Part shown: positions 42,186 through 51,320 of the stretch, piece after piece
Layout: each line of letters opens with the position of its first letter
Position numbering within the stretch: position 1 is the stretch's first letter
From: Sandaracinaceae bacterium
GTDB taxonomy: Bacteria > Myxococcota_A > Polyangia > Polyangiales > JADJQN01
Direction: 5' to 3'
Length of the DNA stretch: 64,000 nt
NCBI GenBank assembly: GCA_016712745.1
Contig: JADJQN010000003.1
Span: 930,001 to 994,000 of the forward strand
Position numbers and translations under genes: made by a program
Notes under the pieces: model-generated
Seen by the model: the letters and a program-made list of their open reading frames with translations, nothing else
The model's database searches: none
What the model was told of the DNA's origin: nothing

Positions 42186-42934
42186 CGCTTATCCCCAAGC
42201 ACCCTCACCTGCTCCGCGCGTACGGCGATCGCGAAGGCGATGGCATGGTGCAGATGACCTTTACGTTGCGCATTTCGCCAGGCGCACAAGCAAAGGAAGT
42301 CGCAAAGCGATTTGCCGAAGCGCATGGCTTGCGCGAGCCGCTCATCTCGGCAATGGAAGAATGTGGGCCTGGATACACCTATTTCGTGGCCTATGGGCAT
42401 TCGATTCATCACGTGGATGTAAGCGAAGTGGATGTACCCGAGGTCAAAATGGAAGACCTCGACAAGCACGACATCGAAGAGCGCATTGAGCATCAGATTG
42501 GGCGCAAGGTTGTTGTCGTTGGCGCGTGCACAGGCTTTGATGCTCACACCGTCGGCATCGACGCGATCCTGAACATGAAGGGCTACGCGGGCGAGAAGGG
42601 CCTCGAGTCTTACAAATGGTTTGATGCGCACAATATGGGCGCGCAGGTAGAGAACGAGGCGCTCCTCGCGCGCGCACTGGCGGTTGGCGCGGACGCGATC
42701 TTGGTAAGTCAGGTGATCACGCAGCGCAACAGTCACAAAGAAAATGCCAGCGCGCTGATCACTTTGATGAAAGAGCGTGGATTGCGCGAACGCTTCGTGA
42801 TGCTGTTGGGCGGACCGCGGATCGATCATAAGCTGGGCCTTGAGCTTGGCTTCGACGCGGGCTTTGGACCGGGAACTTTGCCAAAGCATGTGGCGGCCTT
42901 CGTGGTGCAGCGCATGATGGAGCGTAAGCAATGA
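42182..42934 (+). CDS. kamE: D-lysine 5,6-aminomutase beta subunit (cobalamin-binding)
   Basis: The 250-residue product has the Rossmann-type B12-binding module with the DxHxxG motif (FDAHTVG). His122 is the predicted lower axial ligand of cobalt. Lys133 (NMKGYAG), 11 residues on, fits the PLP Schiff-base lysine; the same 11-residue offset separates His133 and Lys144 in the Clostridium enzyme. The N-terminal half is a dimerisation domain (VQMTFTLRISPGAQAKEV). It overlaps kamD by 4 nt and kal by 4 nt. Function follows that of kamD. Confidence 0.93.
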   Translation: MTLIPKHPHLLRAYGDREGDGMVQMTFTLRISPGAQAKEVAKRFAEAHGLREPLISAMEECGPGYTYFVAYGHSIHHVDVSEVDVPEVKMEDLDKHDIEERIEHQIGRKVVVVGACTGFDAHTVGIDAILNMKGYAGEKGLESYKWFDAHNMGAQVENEALLARALAVGADAILVSQVITQRNSHKENASALITLMKERGLRERFVMLLGGPRIDHKLGLELGFDAGFGPGTLPKHVAAFVVQRMMERKQ

Positions 42935-43341
42935 GCGAATGCATTCTTCGATTGCGCATCGGCGCACATGACGCGCACTACGCGGGTGAGCTTGTTGACG
43001 GAGCAAAGTGCCTGCAGCTCTTTGGCGATGTTGCGACCGAGCTCTTGATTCGCCACGATGGCGACGAAGGACTCTTTCGCGCGTATGACAGCGTAGAATT
43101 CTTGGCGCCGGTGCGTGCCGGTGACTACCTGGAGATCGTCGGCGAGATCACGAATGTCGGCAAAACCAGCCGTAAAATGCGTTTTGAAGCACGCAAGGTG
43201 ATCGAGCTCTCGCGCGGCGCAAACGACGCCCCCAGCGCAGCCATTGTCTTGTCGCCTCCGGTCGTTGTGTGTCGCGCGACGGGCACCTGCGTCGTGCCAC
43301 TGGAGTTTCAACGCGCACGCAATACGGAGCCGCCGCAGTGA
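42931..43341 (+). CDS. kal: 3-aminobutyryl-CoA ammonia-lyase-like hotdog protein
   Basis: The 136-residue product has a hotdog fold with the segments 'HDAHYAGELVDGAKCLQLFG', DEGLFRAYDSVEFLAPVRAG and DYLEIVGEITNVG. These match Kal of the lysine-fermentation pathway, which removes ammonia from L-3-aminobutyryl-CoA to give crotonyl-CoA. It sits between kamE and kce with 4-nt overlaps on both sides, as expected for the pathway. The similar enzyme beta-alanyl-CoA ammonia-lyase cannot be excluded from fold alone, but context favours Kal. Confidence 0.87.
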   Translation: MSECILRLRIGAHDAHYAGELVDGAKCLQLFGDVATELLIRHDGDEGLFRAYDSVEFLAPVRAGDYLEIVGEITNVGKTSRKMRFEARKVIELSRGANDAPSAAIVLSPPVVVCRATGTCVVPLEFQRARNTEPPQ

Positions 43342-44174
43342 CTCACGCACGTCCCGACGAGATCATCATCACGGCCGCGATCGTTGGCGCCGAAGTCACA
43401 CGCGATGACACGCCTCATCTTCCAATCACAGCGGAGGAGCTCGCGCTCGAAGCCAAGCGTTGCCATGACGCAGGCGCATCGGTGATTCATCTTCATGCGC
43501 GCGAACCAGACGGTCGCGCAACGCAGTCGAAAGAGCGTTTTCAGGAAGCGATTGATGCCATTCGCAAAACGACCGACGTCATCATCCAAACTTCCACCGG
43601 CGGCGCAGTGGGGATGTCGGTGGAAGAGCGCCTGGGTCCGCTGCACTGCAAGCCGGACATGGCGACGTTAAATTGCGGCAGCGTAAACTTCGGCGACGAG
43701 ATTTTCGAAAACTCGCGTCCGCAGATGCGCATGATCGCCGAGCGCATCAAAAAAGCCGGTGTCGTGCCCGAGCTTGAGATTTACGAAGTCGGTCACCTCG
43801 ACAATGCGATGGCTCTTGCGAAGGAGGGGCTCATCTCAGCCCCCTTCCACATTCAGTTCGTACTCGGCATCGCCGGCGCCGTCGGCGCGCGTCCGGAAGT
43901 TCTGCGCTTTTTGGTTTCGCAGCTTCCGAAAGACAGCACCTGGGGAGTGGCTGCCGTCGGACGGCATCAGATGCCGATGGCGGAGTTGGCTTCCGAGCTC
44001 GGCGGAAACGTACGCGTGGGTCTCGAGGACAACATCTATCTCGAGAAGGGCGTGCTTGCAGAGGGCAGCGCACCTCTCGTCGCGCGCGCGGTCGCCATCG
44101 CACGTTCACGCGGGCGTGAGCCCGTGACCACTGCGCGGGCGCGCGAGATACTTGGCTTAGTCGCGCACGTCTAG
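43338..44174 (+). CDS. kce: 3-keto-5-aminohexanoate cleavage enzyme (BKACE family)
   Basis: The GTG at 43338 overlaps the kal stop (GTGA) and has GGAG seven nt before it; it gives 278 residues, the family's usual length. The zinc-binding HLH (SVIHLHAREPDG, His51 and His53), TLNCGSVNFGD and LEIYEVGHLDN segments mark a TIM-barrel beta-keto acid cleavage enzyme. Kce uses acetyl-CoA to split 3-keto-5-aminohexanoate into acetoacetate and 3-aminobutyryl-CoA. It ends the operon. Missing here: kamA (lysine 2,3-aminomutase), kdd (3,5-diaminohexanoate dehydrogenase) and the CoA transferase genes. Confidence 0.92.
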   Translation: MTHARPDEIIITAAIVGAEVTRDDTPHLPITAEELALEAKRCHDAGASVIHLHAREPDGRATQSKERFQEAIDAIRKTTDVIIQTSTGGAVGMSVEERLGPLHCKPDMATLNCGSVNFGDEIFENSRPQMRMIAERIKKAGVVPELEIYEVGHLDNAMALAKEGLISAPFHIQFVLGIAGAVGARPEVLRFLVSQLPKDSTWGVAAVGRHQMPMAELASELGGNVRVGLEDNIYLEKGVLAEGSAPLVARAVAIARSRGREPVTTARAREILGLVAHV

Positions 44175-45659
44175 CTACTTGGTATCGGGCGGCGGGAACA
44201 TGGTCACACCTTCCTCAAAGACGACGACACGATTGCGTCCGCGGCGCTTGGCGGAATAGAGCGCCTCATCAGCGCGCGCGAGCACTCCTGCTCCATCTTC
44301 GTCAGCCCGCAACGAAGCTATGCCGACACTAATGGTGAGCTTTCCGCCGGGTTGAGTAGGGCCACCTGGAAGAGGTGTCTCCTCGATTTGCTGACGAAGC
44401 TTCTCCGCGACGCGACAAGCCTCGGCGAGATCGGTTTCGGGCAATAGCACCACAAACTCTTCGCCGCCTACACGCGCCACCGTATCGACACGACGAACCG
44501 CATGCAGCAAGCCCTCGGCCACGCCTCGTAGAGCCGCGTCGCCCGTTGGATGTCCGCACGTGTCATTCAAGTGCTTGAACATGTCGATGTCGATCGCGAG
44601 AATCGAAATACTCTTGTTCGAGCGGCGCGTTCGGTCGATTTCGTGATCGAGGCGGCGGGCCAACAAGCGGCGGTTCGGCAAGCCAGTGAGTTCGTCGGTC
44701 GTCGAAAGAGCGCGAAGCTCTTCGAAGAGTTGAGCGTGGCGAATGGCCAGGGCTGCCTGATCTGCGACGGCGTCGAGCAATCGGATTGGGCCTTCGCCGA
44801 GGGGTGCAGTCGCGGGACGCGTCACCGTTAGAATGCCGAGCAAATTGCTCTGATGCAGAATCGGAAATGCGGCGAACGATCCTTCACGCGGGGCTTCGCC
44901 CCAGAACGCGAGGTAGTTCGGATCCTCGGTTACGTCGTGGACGACGACTGCTTTGTTGTCGCGCACGACGGCCCCCGTAACGCCCGCACCCGGTTCGAGC
45001 ACGCGGCCAATGAGCTTCTCCGAACTCTGAAAGCCGTGGGCGGCGCGCAACACAAAGCCCTTGTCGCCTTCGCGAATCAAGATCGCGGTCTCGCGCATCG
45101 ACAGACCACTACCCACGCGTTCGGCAATCGAGCTGAGCACTTCATCGAGTCGCGTGGCGGTAACGCTCAAGCGCAAGAGCTCATGGAGGATGCGTCGCTC
45201 TTGCAAGCGTTGCTCGAGCTCCTCGCTCTTGCTTGCCAGGTCTGCTTTGAGAGTAAGTTGGGCTTGAGTTTCTTGAAGCTGGCGTGTTTGGTCGATCATG
45301 CTGACGCGCAGTGTGGTTACGCGTGCGAGAAGATGGTTCAGAGCCGTGCCTGCCTCGGCGATCTCATCTTCACCCACAGTGGGGAGGCGCAAGAGATAGT
45401 CACCGGCGTCAGCTTGTTCGGCAAAGCGCGCCACTTCCCGCAGACGACGGCCAGCGATTCGCTCGACGACCAAATACACAACCGCAGCGGAAACAACGAG
45501 GCTCGCAAGCGCAGAGAGCAGCACGACGATGAACGGTATTTTTCCGACGACCTCGGAAATGAGAATTGCCTGCAACGTGGCGCCGATGGCCGATCCCATA
45601 GCCGCGAGAAACGCGGCACGGCGGCGAAGTCTTCGACGTATCCAGCTAAGCCCAAGCAC
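44175..45659 (-). CDS. Membrane-anchored GAF-GGDEF diguanylate cyclase
   Basis: The 494-residue product starts at a GTG (45659). Two N-terminal helices (residues about 14-35 and 41-66) lead into a HAMP-like segment, a coiled coil (TLRVSMIDQTRQLQETQAQL), a GAF domain (about residues 155-305) and a GGDEF domain. The active-site motif is GGEEF in RVGGEEFVVLLPE, which is compatible with synthesis of c-di-GMP from GTP. An RxxD inhibitory-site motif precedes GGEEF only weakly (RRVD). The stop abuts the kce stop. It may respond to a ligand of its GAF domain (unknown). Confidence 0.9.
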   Translation of the reverse strand: MLGLSWIRRRLRRRAAFLAAMGSAIGATLQAILISEVVGKIPFIVVLLSALASLVVSAAVVYLVVERIAGRRLREVARFAEQADAGDYLLRLPTVGEDEIAEAGTALNHLLARVTTLRVSMIDQTRQLQETQAQLTLKADLASKSEELEQRLQERRILHELLRLSVTATRLDEVLSSIAERVGSGLSMRETAILIREGDKGFVLRAAHGFQSSEKLIGRVLEPGAGVTGAVVRDNKAVVVHDVTEDPNYLAFWGEAPREGSFAAFPILHQSNLLGILTVTRPATAPLGEGPIRLLDAVADQAALAIRHAQLFEELRALSTTDELTGLPNRRLLARRLDHEIDRTRRSNKSISILAIDIDMFKHLNDTCGHPTGDAALRGVAEGLLHAVRRVDTVARVGGEEFVVLLPETDLAEACRVAEKLRQQIEETPLPGGPTQPGGKLTISVGIASLRADEDGAGVLARADEALYSAKRRGRNRVVVFEEGVTMFPPPDTK

Positions 45660-45719
45660 GAACGGATACCCTCAACGTCACAACGCTTTGCGTCAAGAAC
45701 CCCCAAAACCGGCGCGCGT

Positions 45720-45747
45720 TTGACACTTCGGGCGGCCTCCCTATACT
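45720..45747 (+). promoter_or_regulatory. Strong sigma-70 type promoter of the tRNA gene
   Basis: TTGACA at 45720-45725 and TATACT at 45742-45747 are separated by 16 nt. The predicted start is about 10 nt before the tRNA 5' end at 45764, matching a tRNA promoter. It is the clearest promoter in the window. Confidence 0.8.
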
Positions 45748-45763
45748 GCGCCGCCTGTAGTTT

Positions 45764-45837
45764 GGCGATGTAGCTCAGCTGGTTAGAGCGGGCGTTTCAT
45801 ACGCGCTAGGTCTGGGGTTCGAGTCCCTGCATCGCTA
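45764..45837 (+). tRNA. tRNA with CAT anticodon, probably tRNA-Met
   Basis: A full cloverleaf folds from 45764 to 45837. The acceptor arms are GGCGATG and CATCGCT, the D arm is GCTC...GAGC, the anticodon loop is TTCATAC with anticodon CAT at 45798-45800, and the T arm has loop TTCGAGT. CCA is not encoded. G1 pairs with T72 as wobble rather than the C1-A72 mismatch of initiator tRNA, so this is an elongator. tRNA-Ile2, in which CAT is modified to lysidine, is the alternative. The anticodon stem carries two G-T pairs. Confidence 0.9.
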
Positions 45838-45846
45838 CTGGATCGC

Positions 45847-45870
45847 AGGGGGCGGCACGCGCCGCCCCCT
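45847..45870 (+). terminator. GC-rich hairpin, probable terminator of the tRNA transcript
   Basis: AGGGGGCGGC and GCCGCCCCCT pair over 10 bp around an ACGC loop, starting 10 nt after the tRNA 3' end. No T-run follows, so termination would have to rely on the very stable stem or on Rho. Confidence 0.5.
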
Positions 45871-45927
45871 CGTTTCCGGCGGAGCCGTAAACGAGGCTCC
45901 CCCACGCGAAGGGACGCGGCGCGTCCC
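45868..45927. repeat. Two further hairpins downstream of the tRNA
   Basis: A 13-nt imperfect inverted repeat (cctcgtttccggc at 45868-45880 with its partner at 45884-45896, one mismatch) shares its left edge with the tRNA hairpin. A perfect 7-bp palindrome (GGGACGC-GGC-GCGTCCC) lies at 45911-45927. Neither has a T-run. Confidence 0.6.
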
Positions 45928-45957
45928 TCGTCGCTTCCGCGACTTCACCCTGGCTCT

Positions 45958-46015
45958 GGAAATGGGGACGTTCCCCTTTTCCGCGCGCGTCGGAAATGGG
46001 GACGTTCCCCTTTTC
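45958..46015. repeat. Two copies of a 24-nt repeat with palindromic core
   Basis: The copies at 45958-45981 and 45992-46015 are identical and 34 nt apart. Each has a 13-nt core GGGGACGTTCCCC, a near-perfect palindrome, flanked by GGAAAT and TTTTC. The repeat resembles short palindromic elements dispersed in many environmental bacterial genomes (REP-like), recognised by pattern rather than by search. Confidence 0.7.
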
Positions 46016-46103
46016 TGCAGAACTCCTTGGCTTTCTTGGTGTCGGCCAAGGAAATGGTGGGAAAGGTGTTTCATGTTCTGCCGCGAGAGGGAATTGTGCG
46101 TCT

Positions 46104-49100
46104 ATGAAAACGGCTTTGCTTCGTTGGGGGACGTCAGTCGCGCTCAGCTTTCTGGTGGTGGTGCCCGCGTTCACAGTTGCGCAAGACGCTGCGCGCACCC
46201 AGGACGGCGATCGGCGCAGAGTCGGTATTGAGCTCGCCCTCTACGGAAGCACCAACGGCGTTCTCGGACACACGATGCATCTGCAGGGCGTAACCTACGA
46301 AGTGCAAGAGCTCGCCGAGCTGCGACGCCTCCCCCAGGCAACGGTGCGCGCGCGCCTCGTTAGCGCTGATCCGACGCAGACTCGCTTTACGACCGTCACC
46401 GAGACTACTGCAACGAGCGACGCAAGTGGCCGCTTTGCCTTGGCCGCCGACATCCCGGTGCGCCCGCTAAGCACTCCGCGCATCACAATCGTCGTTTCAC
46501 ATCACGGCATGCAAGAACGCACGTTCGAGTTTGGGTCGCGCGTGGAGTCGCCCATCGTGGCTGACATGCTCACCGACCGCGTTCTTTATCAGCCAGGAGA
46601 AACCGTTCACACATGGACGCGAGTCTTCGATTCGCAAAGTCGCATCCCGGAAGCGCGTCGCGAGCTGCACGTGAGCTGCCACGATCCAAACGGACGCCTT
46701 GTCGCCGAACGCGTCATCAATACGTCCAACGCAGGAACAGCGGTCTTCGACCTCGCACTCTCCGCTGCCGCACCGGAAGGCGAGTACCGCGCGCGGGCCT
46801 CGATGGAAAGTGCTGGATTCAGCCAAATCGCCGAGCAAGTATTCCGCGTCGGTCGCCGGACAGTCGAGCGCGTGATGCTAAGCGCAGAGCTTGACCAAAA
46901 CTTCGTGCGCCCGGCTGGCCGATTGCGTGGTCGCGTCACAGTTCGAACTCCATCGGGAGCCGCGGTTCGCGGCGCACAGGTCGAGATCCGCGTTCCGGGT
47001 CGCGATGAGCCCACCATCTACCAATCCGATGCCAACGGCGTCGTGAGCTTCGACGTGCAAGCGCCGGCGTACCTCGCTGGCGATGTGCAAGAGCAAACCC
47101 TGGACATTCGCGCCATCCATCCGGCACACGGCACGTTGCGAACGGCCATTAACTCTCGCCTCACACGCGCGCCATATTCGATCTCAGTCGTCGCCGCGAA
47201 CGGAGCAGTCGCTCCCGAGTTGAGCTCGACCGCGTATGTCTTGGTTGAAACCGCCTCCGGCGATCCTGCGCCCGCTGGCCTTCACGTTCTTGCGCGCGGC
47301 ACCATTGTTCGCGGAGGTAGCGCGCGTGCCACAACGGATGCCCACGGTTTGCTTGCGATTCCGCTCCTCGTGCCGCGCAGCGCCGCGGCGCAGAATGAAA
47401 CGAGCGCAGGTGCGTGTTCGACGATGATCACCGCGTCCTTCGATATGACGATCGAAGGCGCACAACCCGTCTCGGCTCACTTGAATGCGTGCGTTGCCAC
47501 TGACGCTGACGTTGTTCCGCGCGTCGTTGCGCCTCTTGCGATACCGGGGGCCGAGGTTGCGTTCGATTTACAACGCCGTCCCCGTGCAATGGGCCGCGCT
47601 GTTCTCGTCGAAGCAGTCACGGCACAGAATCGCGTGTGCGCGTCTGCCTGGCTCGACCCGAGCGCGCTGCGCGGAACGATTCGACTGCCCGACGATCAGC
47701 AAGGCGTCATTCAGATTCGCGCGCGCGCATTGACCGCTGACAATGTCAACGCACCGCTCGACGAACGCAGCCCGACCATGGCCGGCCCCAGCATGAGCGA
47801 CGCTATACTTGTACGCCCGGCCGATGCGTTTTCGTTGCAGGTGGAAGCGCCAACCGATCCCGTGCAAGTGCGCGCGCGCGCCCGCGTTGGACTTCGTGCA
47901 AACCACGCCAGCATGAACTCGCATGCAGCGATTCTCGTGCGCGACCTTGCGGCCCACGGGGGTGAGCAAGCGTGGGAGCGCGCGTGGATCAGCGAAACGC
48001 TCGACGGGGCAGTCACGGCCCCCAACCAAGCAGACAACGAGCTCTTTCTTCGCGCGTCGCTCGCCGAAACGCTCTCGGCGGAAGCGCAGCCCATCGGTGT
48101 TGCGCCCCTCACTCCCCGTCCATGGGACGAGGATGAACGAAGCGCGGAGCCCGATGCGCTGCGTGATCCATCGGTGCTGCGGGCCGAACTTTTGCGGCGC
48201 GGGATTGGCGTCACGATGCAAATCATCGAGCATGCAATAGCGGAGATCGGATCCGACCCGGAAGCTGCGCGCGGCCTTCTGATTCGCAACGGCAACCGGT
48301 CGAACTTCGATCCGCGCATCATCGATACGCTCGTCGACCAGGGAGCTCTGCGCGATGCCAATGCATCGACGCTCGGTCAGACGCGCATGCGTATCGAAAT
48401 GCTTACGCGGGCCGACCCGAGCTTTACGTTCGATCACGTTGCGCGTCGTATCGCGCGCGCGCGCCTCGTCGGGTTGATGGCGGCCCTCGTGAGTTTCAGC
48501 GATCCTGAGAACACTCGCGCGGCGCGCGAAATTAGTGGCGAGCCGCCGGAACGCTGGCTTTCAAAAATGCTCGATCGCGGTCGCATCACCGCGGACTCAC
48601 TCGTCGATCCGTGGGGTCACCCCTTTTCATTTCGCCGCGCGGGCGGTGCCGGTCCCCGCTTGGTTCTGGCGGAAGCTGCGCCTCTCTATGAGCTCACCTC
48701 CGCGGGGCCTGACGGCATTGCTGGTAACGGCGACGACGTGCGCGATCCGTTCGAACGCATTGTCGCGCGCGGAACGCCGTACGCCGTTGCATCGGGAGAG
48801 GACGGTTTGATGGAGCGCCTGTCGACGGTGAGCGCTGGGCAAACGGTCCTTCAGAGCATGCTCGCTTCGTATGAGTCGATGGGCTTGCAGGCCGAGGAAG
48901 AGCGTCGTCGCGGACCTGTCACGGCGTCGAGCTCCCTCATGGACGATGAGCAGAGTGAGGCGATGATGGCCGAGCAGGGCATTGCACTGGCCGGTCTTGG
49001 CCTGGCACGGGCATCGGGCTCGGGCTCGGGCTCGGGCTATGGGCGCGGCGAAGGCCGCATGGCTGCAACTCCCAGCATGGCACCACCAGCGCCGCAGATA

Positions 49101-51320
49101 CGCGACGGTGACGCGATGCTCGATGCCCAGGAGGCCCAAGCCAATGAGCCCGTCGATCCGGCATTGCTGGCGCATCAGCCGCGTCCGCCGTCGGGGATCT
49201 CCGCGATGGGCGAAACAATTCGTGAGCGCTTTCCCGCAACGCTCTACTTCGCTGGTGAAGTCGCGCTCGATCCGAGCGGGGCTACTGTTCTTGAGATTCC
49301 CGTCGCCGATGCGCTCACGACGTATCGAATCGAGGCGATTGCTTGGTCACCCACAGGTTGGGTCGCTTCGGCCCAGGGCAGCCTGCGTGTCGATCAGGAA
49401 GCGAACATCGACGCACCGGTTCCCTCGTTTGCAACGGCAGGCGATGTCGTTCGCGTGCCGGTTCGTGTCGGCAATCGGACTGGTCGCCCCCTTCGTGCAC
49501 GCATCGAAGTGGTCGCAGAAGGCGGCATCGCGATCGACGCGCCTGCGCCACAGACAATCGAAATCCCAGCCCGTGATGCCGTCGCGGTGCTAGTCCCGAT
49601 TACCTTGCGCCAACCCGGCGAAGGTGCACTCATCGTGCGTGCGGTGCGTGCAAACGACGGCGCATCTCTCGATGCCGTTCGTCGTCCGATGCGCGTGCTC
49701 GCCGACGCACGTCTCGTACGCGTCTCGCACGAGACATTCTTCCGCGGCGACAGTCGTTTTAGGATCACGATTCCGGCCGATGCAACCCCGCGCGGGACAA
49801 GTGAGCTGCGCGTGACGCGTGGCGCAGATCTCTTTGGCGATCTGAGCGTTCCGACCGGCGCCGTTGATCTCAGCCGGAGTATCTGGGCACTGCGCGTCGG
49901 AGGCGAAAGCGTTCCCGAGTCTCTGCGGGCCATGTCGCGTGCAATCCTGAACGCTCCCAACATCGACGAAGCGGGCCTGCAGGTGGGCGGCCCCGAGCTT
50001 TGCTACACCGTCTCCGCCGCCTACGACGATCCTACTGTGACCGATGCGCATATGAGCCTGGCGCTCCAGCGCATTAGCAACGAAATCCCAACGGAGGAGA
50101 TGATCGCCCGTCTTGCCCCAAGCGACCGTCCCTTTGTCGGCGCTTCAGTCGCTTCGCTACTCATCGCTCTTGCGCCGTCACTTCCGCTTGCAAGCCATCG
50201 TCCCGCGCTCGCAAGCGACCTCGCGCGTCTGACAGCGCAACTACGCGCCCTCATCGAGAGCTACGCGCCAACCCAAGTCGATGCGCCCGAGGCATGGGCT
50301 AACGCAGCGCTTGCGTTGCTGCTCACGGATCGCGGGAGTACTCGTTCGCGTGAGCTTTTGCGCCGGGCTGAGCGTAGCGTTTTACGCTCCGCAGATCGCG
50401 CATTGCTCGATCCAGATTCCGGCGACATGCGCGCGCTCGCGCGCGTCTCGCCCACCGCGACGATGGCACTGATCTACGTATTGCTCGATCAACCCGAAGC
50501 GGCGATGCCATTCATCCGTGAGCTTGTCTCCTTGCGCGCAGGCCTCAGTCGCTGGGACGCAGCCGGCCACGCGATGGCCGTCGGCGCGATGCTCAAAATG
50601 ACCGGCGGCGAGGCGCCCGCCTCACTCACGGCCACCATCGATGGGCACGTGGTGCAGCTGCGCCAGGACGATGGAGCCGCCGTCGCAAGTCTGAACGCGT
50701 TGCAAGCCCCCGGTGCGCACGAGATTGTTTTGCACAGCGGATCTCGTTCGGCAGCACTTGCCTTCGTCGACGTTCGCTACGGACGTCCGTGGAGCAGTGT
50801 TGATCGCGCCGCTCGTATCGACGCATCGGTCGACGGAGACGTGGGCGCGCGCGACGGACGGGCAGCCCTTCGACTCACCGTCGCAAATCGTGGCGCACGT
50901 GTTTTGTCGGCACCCATTGTCGAGATTGATTTGCCGGCCGGCACCGAGCTCGACGAGCAGACGCAGACGCGCTTGACTGAGCTGACAGGCGCAGCTCCGA
51001 CGATTGAGGAACGCACGCTTCGCATTGCTCTGCGTTCGATCGCGCCCGGCGCCTATGTGCGCATTCCGCTCGCGCTTCGATGGAGCCTCGGCGGCAATCT
51101 TCGTGGACTCGGCGTCACGGTGTACGACGCAGGCAGCGAAACGGATGGCACCGGTCTGAGGCCAAGTCGCATCGTTGCTTCGCGCTTGCTCGAGATAGCT
51201 GACCGAGGAAACGAACCTCGCCAAACAGCTCCCGAAGTCTCCCCTGAACCACCGGCACCACCTCCCGAGCCTTTGCCCCCGATTCGTCCCTTGGGGCCAG
51301 TCGCCCAGGTCTCACAATGA
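46104..51320 (+). CDS. Alpha-2-macroglobulin-like protein with embedded pseudopilin-like motif
   Basis: The ATG at 46104 (signal peptide LRWGTSVALSFLVVVPAF) gives 1738 residues. Macroglobulin domains include MG2 (TDRVLYQPGETVHTWTRVFD), and the A2M domain lies around residue 1050 (FPATLYFAGEVALDPSG; ADALTTYRIEAIAW). No CGEQ thioester is seen. Around residues 800-880 there is a motif like the C-terminal part of GspG major pseudopilins: DPWGHPFSF (Asp835) and then YELTSAGPDGIAGNGDD. A Gly/Ser run (SGSGSGSGYGRG) lies near residue 970. A2M-like proteins in bacteria trap proteases or protect the envelope. Its stop overlaps the start of the paralog at 51317. Confidence 0.75.
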   Translation: MKTALLRWGTSVALSFLVVVPAFTVAQDAARTQDGDRRRVGIELALYGSTNGVLGHTMHLQGVTYEVQELAELRRLPQATVRARLVSADPTQTRFTTVTETTATSDASGRFALAADIPVRPLSTPRITIVVSHHGMQERTFEFGSRVESPIVADMLTDRVLYQPGETVHTWTRVFDSQSRIPEARRELHVSCHDPNGRLVAERVINTSNAGTAVFDLALSAAAPEGEYRARASMESAGFSQIAEQVFRVGRRTVERVMLSAELDQNFVRPAGRLRGRVTVRTPSGAAVRGAQVEIRVPGRDEPTIYQSDANGVVSFDVQAPAYLAGDVQEQTLDIRAIHPAHGTLRTAINSRLTRAPYSISVVAANGAVAPELSSTAYVLVETASGDPAPAGLHVLARGTIVRGGSARATTDAHGLLAIPLLVPRSAAAQNETSAGACSTMITASFDMTIEGAQPVSAHLNACVATDADVVPRVVAPLAIPGAEVAFDLQRRPRAMGRAVLVEAVTAQNRVCASAWLDPSALRGTIRLPDDQQGVIQIRARALTADNVNAPLDERSPTMAGPSMSDAILVRPADAFSLQVEAPTDPVQVRARARVGLRANHASMNSHAAILVRDLAAHGGEQAWERAWISETLDGAVTAPNQADNELFLRASLAETLSAEAQPIGVAPLTPRPWDEDERSAEPDALRDPSVLRAELLRRGIGVTMQIIEHAIAEIGSDPEAARGLLIRNGNRSNFDPRIIDTLVDQGALRDANASTLGQTRMRIEMLTRADPSFTFDHVARRIARARLVGLMAALVSFSDPENTRAAREISGEPPERWLSKMLDRGRITADSLVDPWGHPFSFRRAGGAGPRLVLAEAAPLYELTSAGPDGIAGNGDDVRDPFERIVARGTPYAVASGEDGLMERLSTVSAGQTVLQSMLASYESMGLQAEEERRRGPVTASSSLMDDEQSEAMMAEQGIALAGLGLARASGSGSGSGYGRGEGRMAATPSMAPPAPQIRDGDAMLDAQEAQANEPVDPALLAHQPRPPSGISAMGETIRERFPATLYFAGEVALDPSGATVLEIPVADALTTYRIEAIAWSPTGWVASAQGSLRVDQEANIDAPVPSFATAGDVVRVPVRVGNRTGRPLRARIEVVAEGGIAIDAPAPQTIEIPARDAVAVLVPITLRQPGEGALIVRAVRANDGASLDAVRRPMRVLADARLVRVSHETFFRGDSRFRITIPADATPRGTSELRVTRGADLFGDLSVPTGAVDLSRSIWALRVGGESVPESLRAMSRAILNAPNIDEAGLQVGGPELCYTVSAAYDDPTVTDAHMSLALQRISNEIPTEEMIARLAPSDRPFVGASVASLLIALAPSLPLASHRPALASDLARLTAQLRALIESYAPTQVDAPEAWANAALALLLTDRGSTRSRELLRRAERSVLRSADRALLDPDSGDMRALARVSPTATMALIYVLLDQPEAAMPFIRELVSLRAGLSRWDAAGHAMAVGAMLKMTGGEAPASLTATIDGHVVQLRQDDGAAVASLNALQAPGAHEIVLHSGSRSAALAFVDVRYGRPWSSVDRAARIDASVDGDVGARDGRAALRLTVANRGARVLSAPIVEIDLPAGTELDEQTQTRLTELTGAAPTIEERTLRIALRSIAPGAYVRIPLALRWSLGGNLRGLGVTVYDAGSETDGTGLRPSRIVASRLLEIADRGNEPRQTAPEVSPEPPAPPPEPLPPIRPLGPVAQVSQ

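Noticed and set aside
45806..46198. Leftward frame covering the tRNA region and the start of the A2M-like gene
   Set aside because: It runs antisense through the tRNA and the repeats, has no start signal and no recognisable domain.
47568..48437. Leftward frame inside the first A2M-like gene
   Set aside because: It is a shadow of the A2M reading frame with low-complexity Arg-rich translation.
49013..49035. Gly/Ser hexamer run in the first A2M-like gene as a separate repeat feature
   Set aside because: It is a short in-frame GSGSGS linker and needs no separate explanation.
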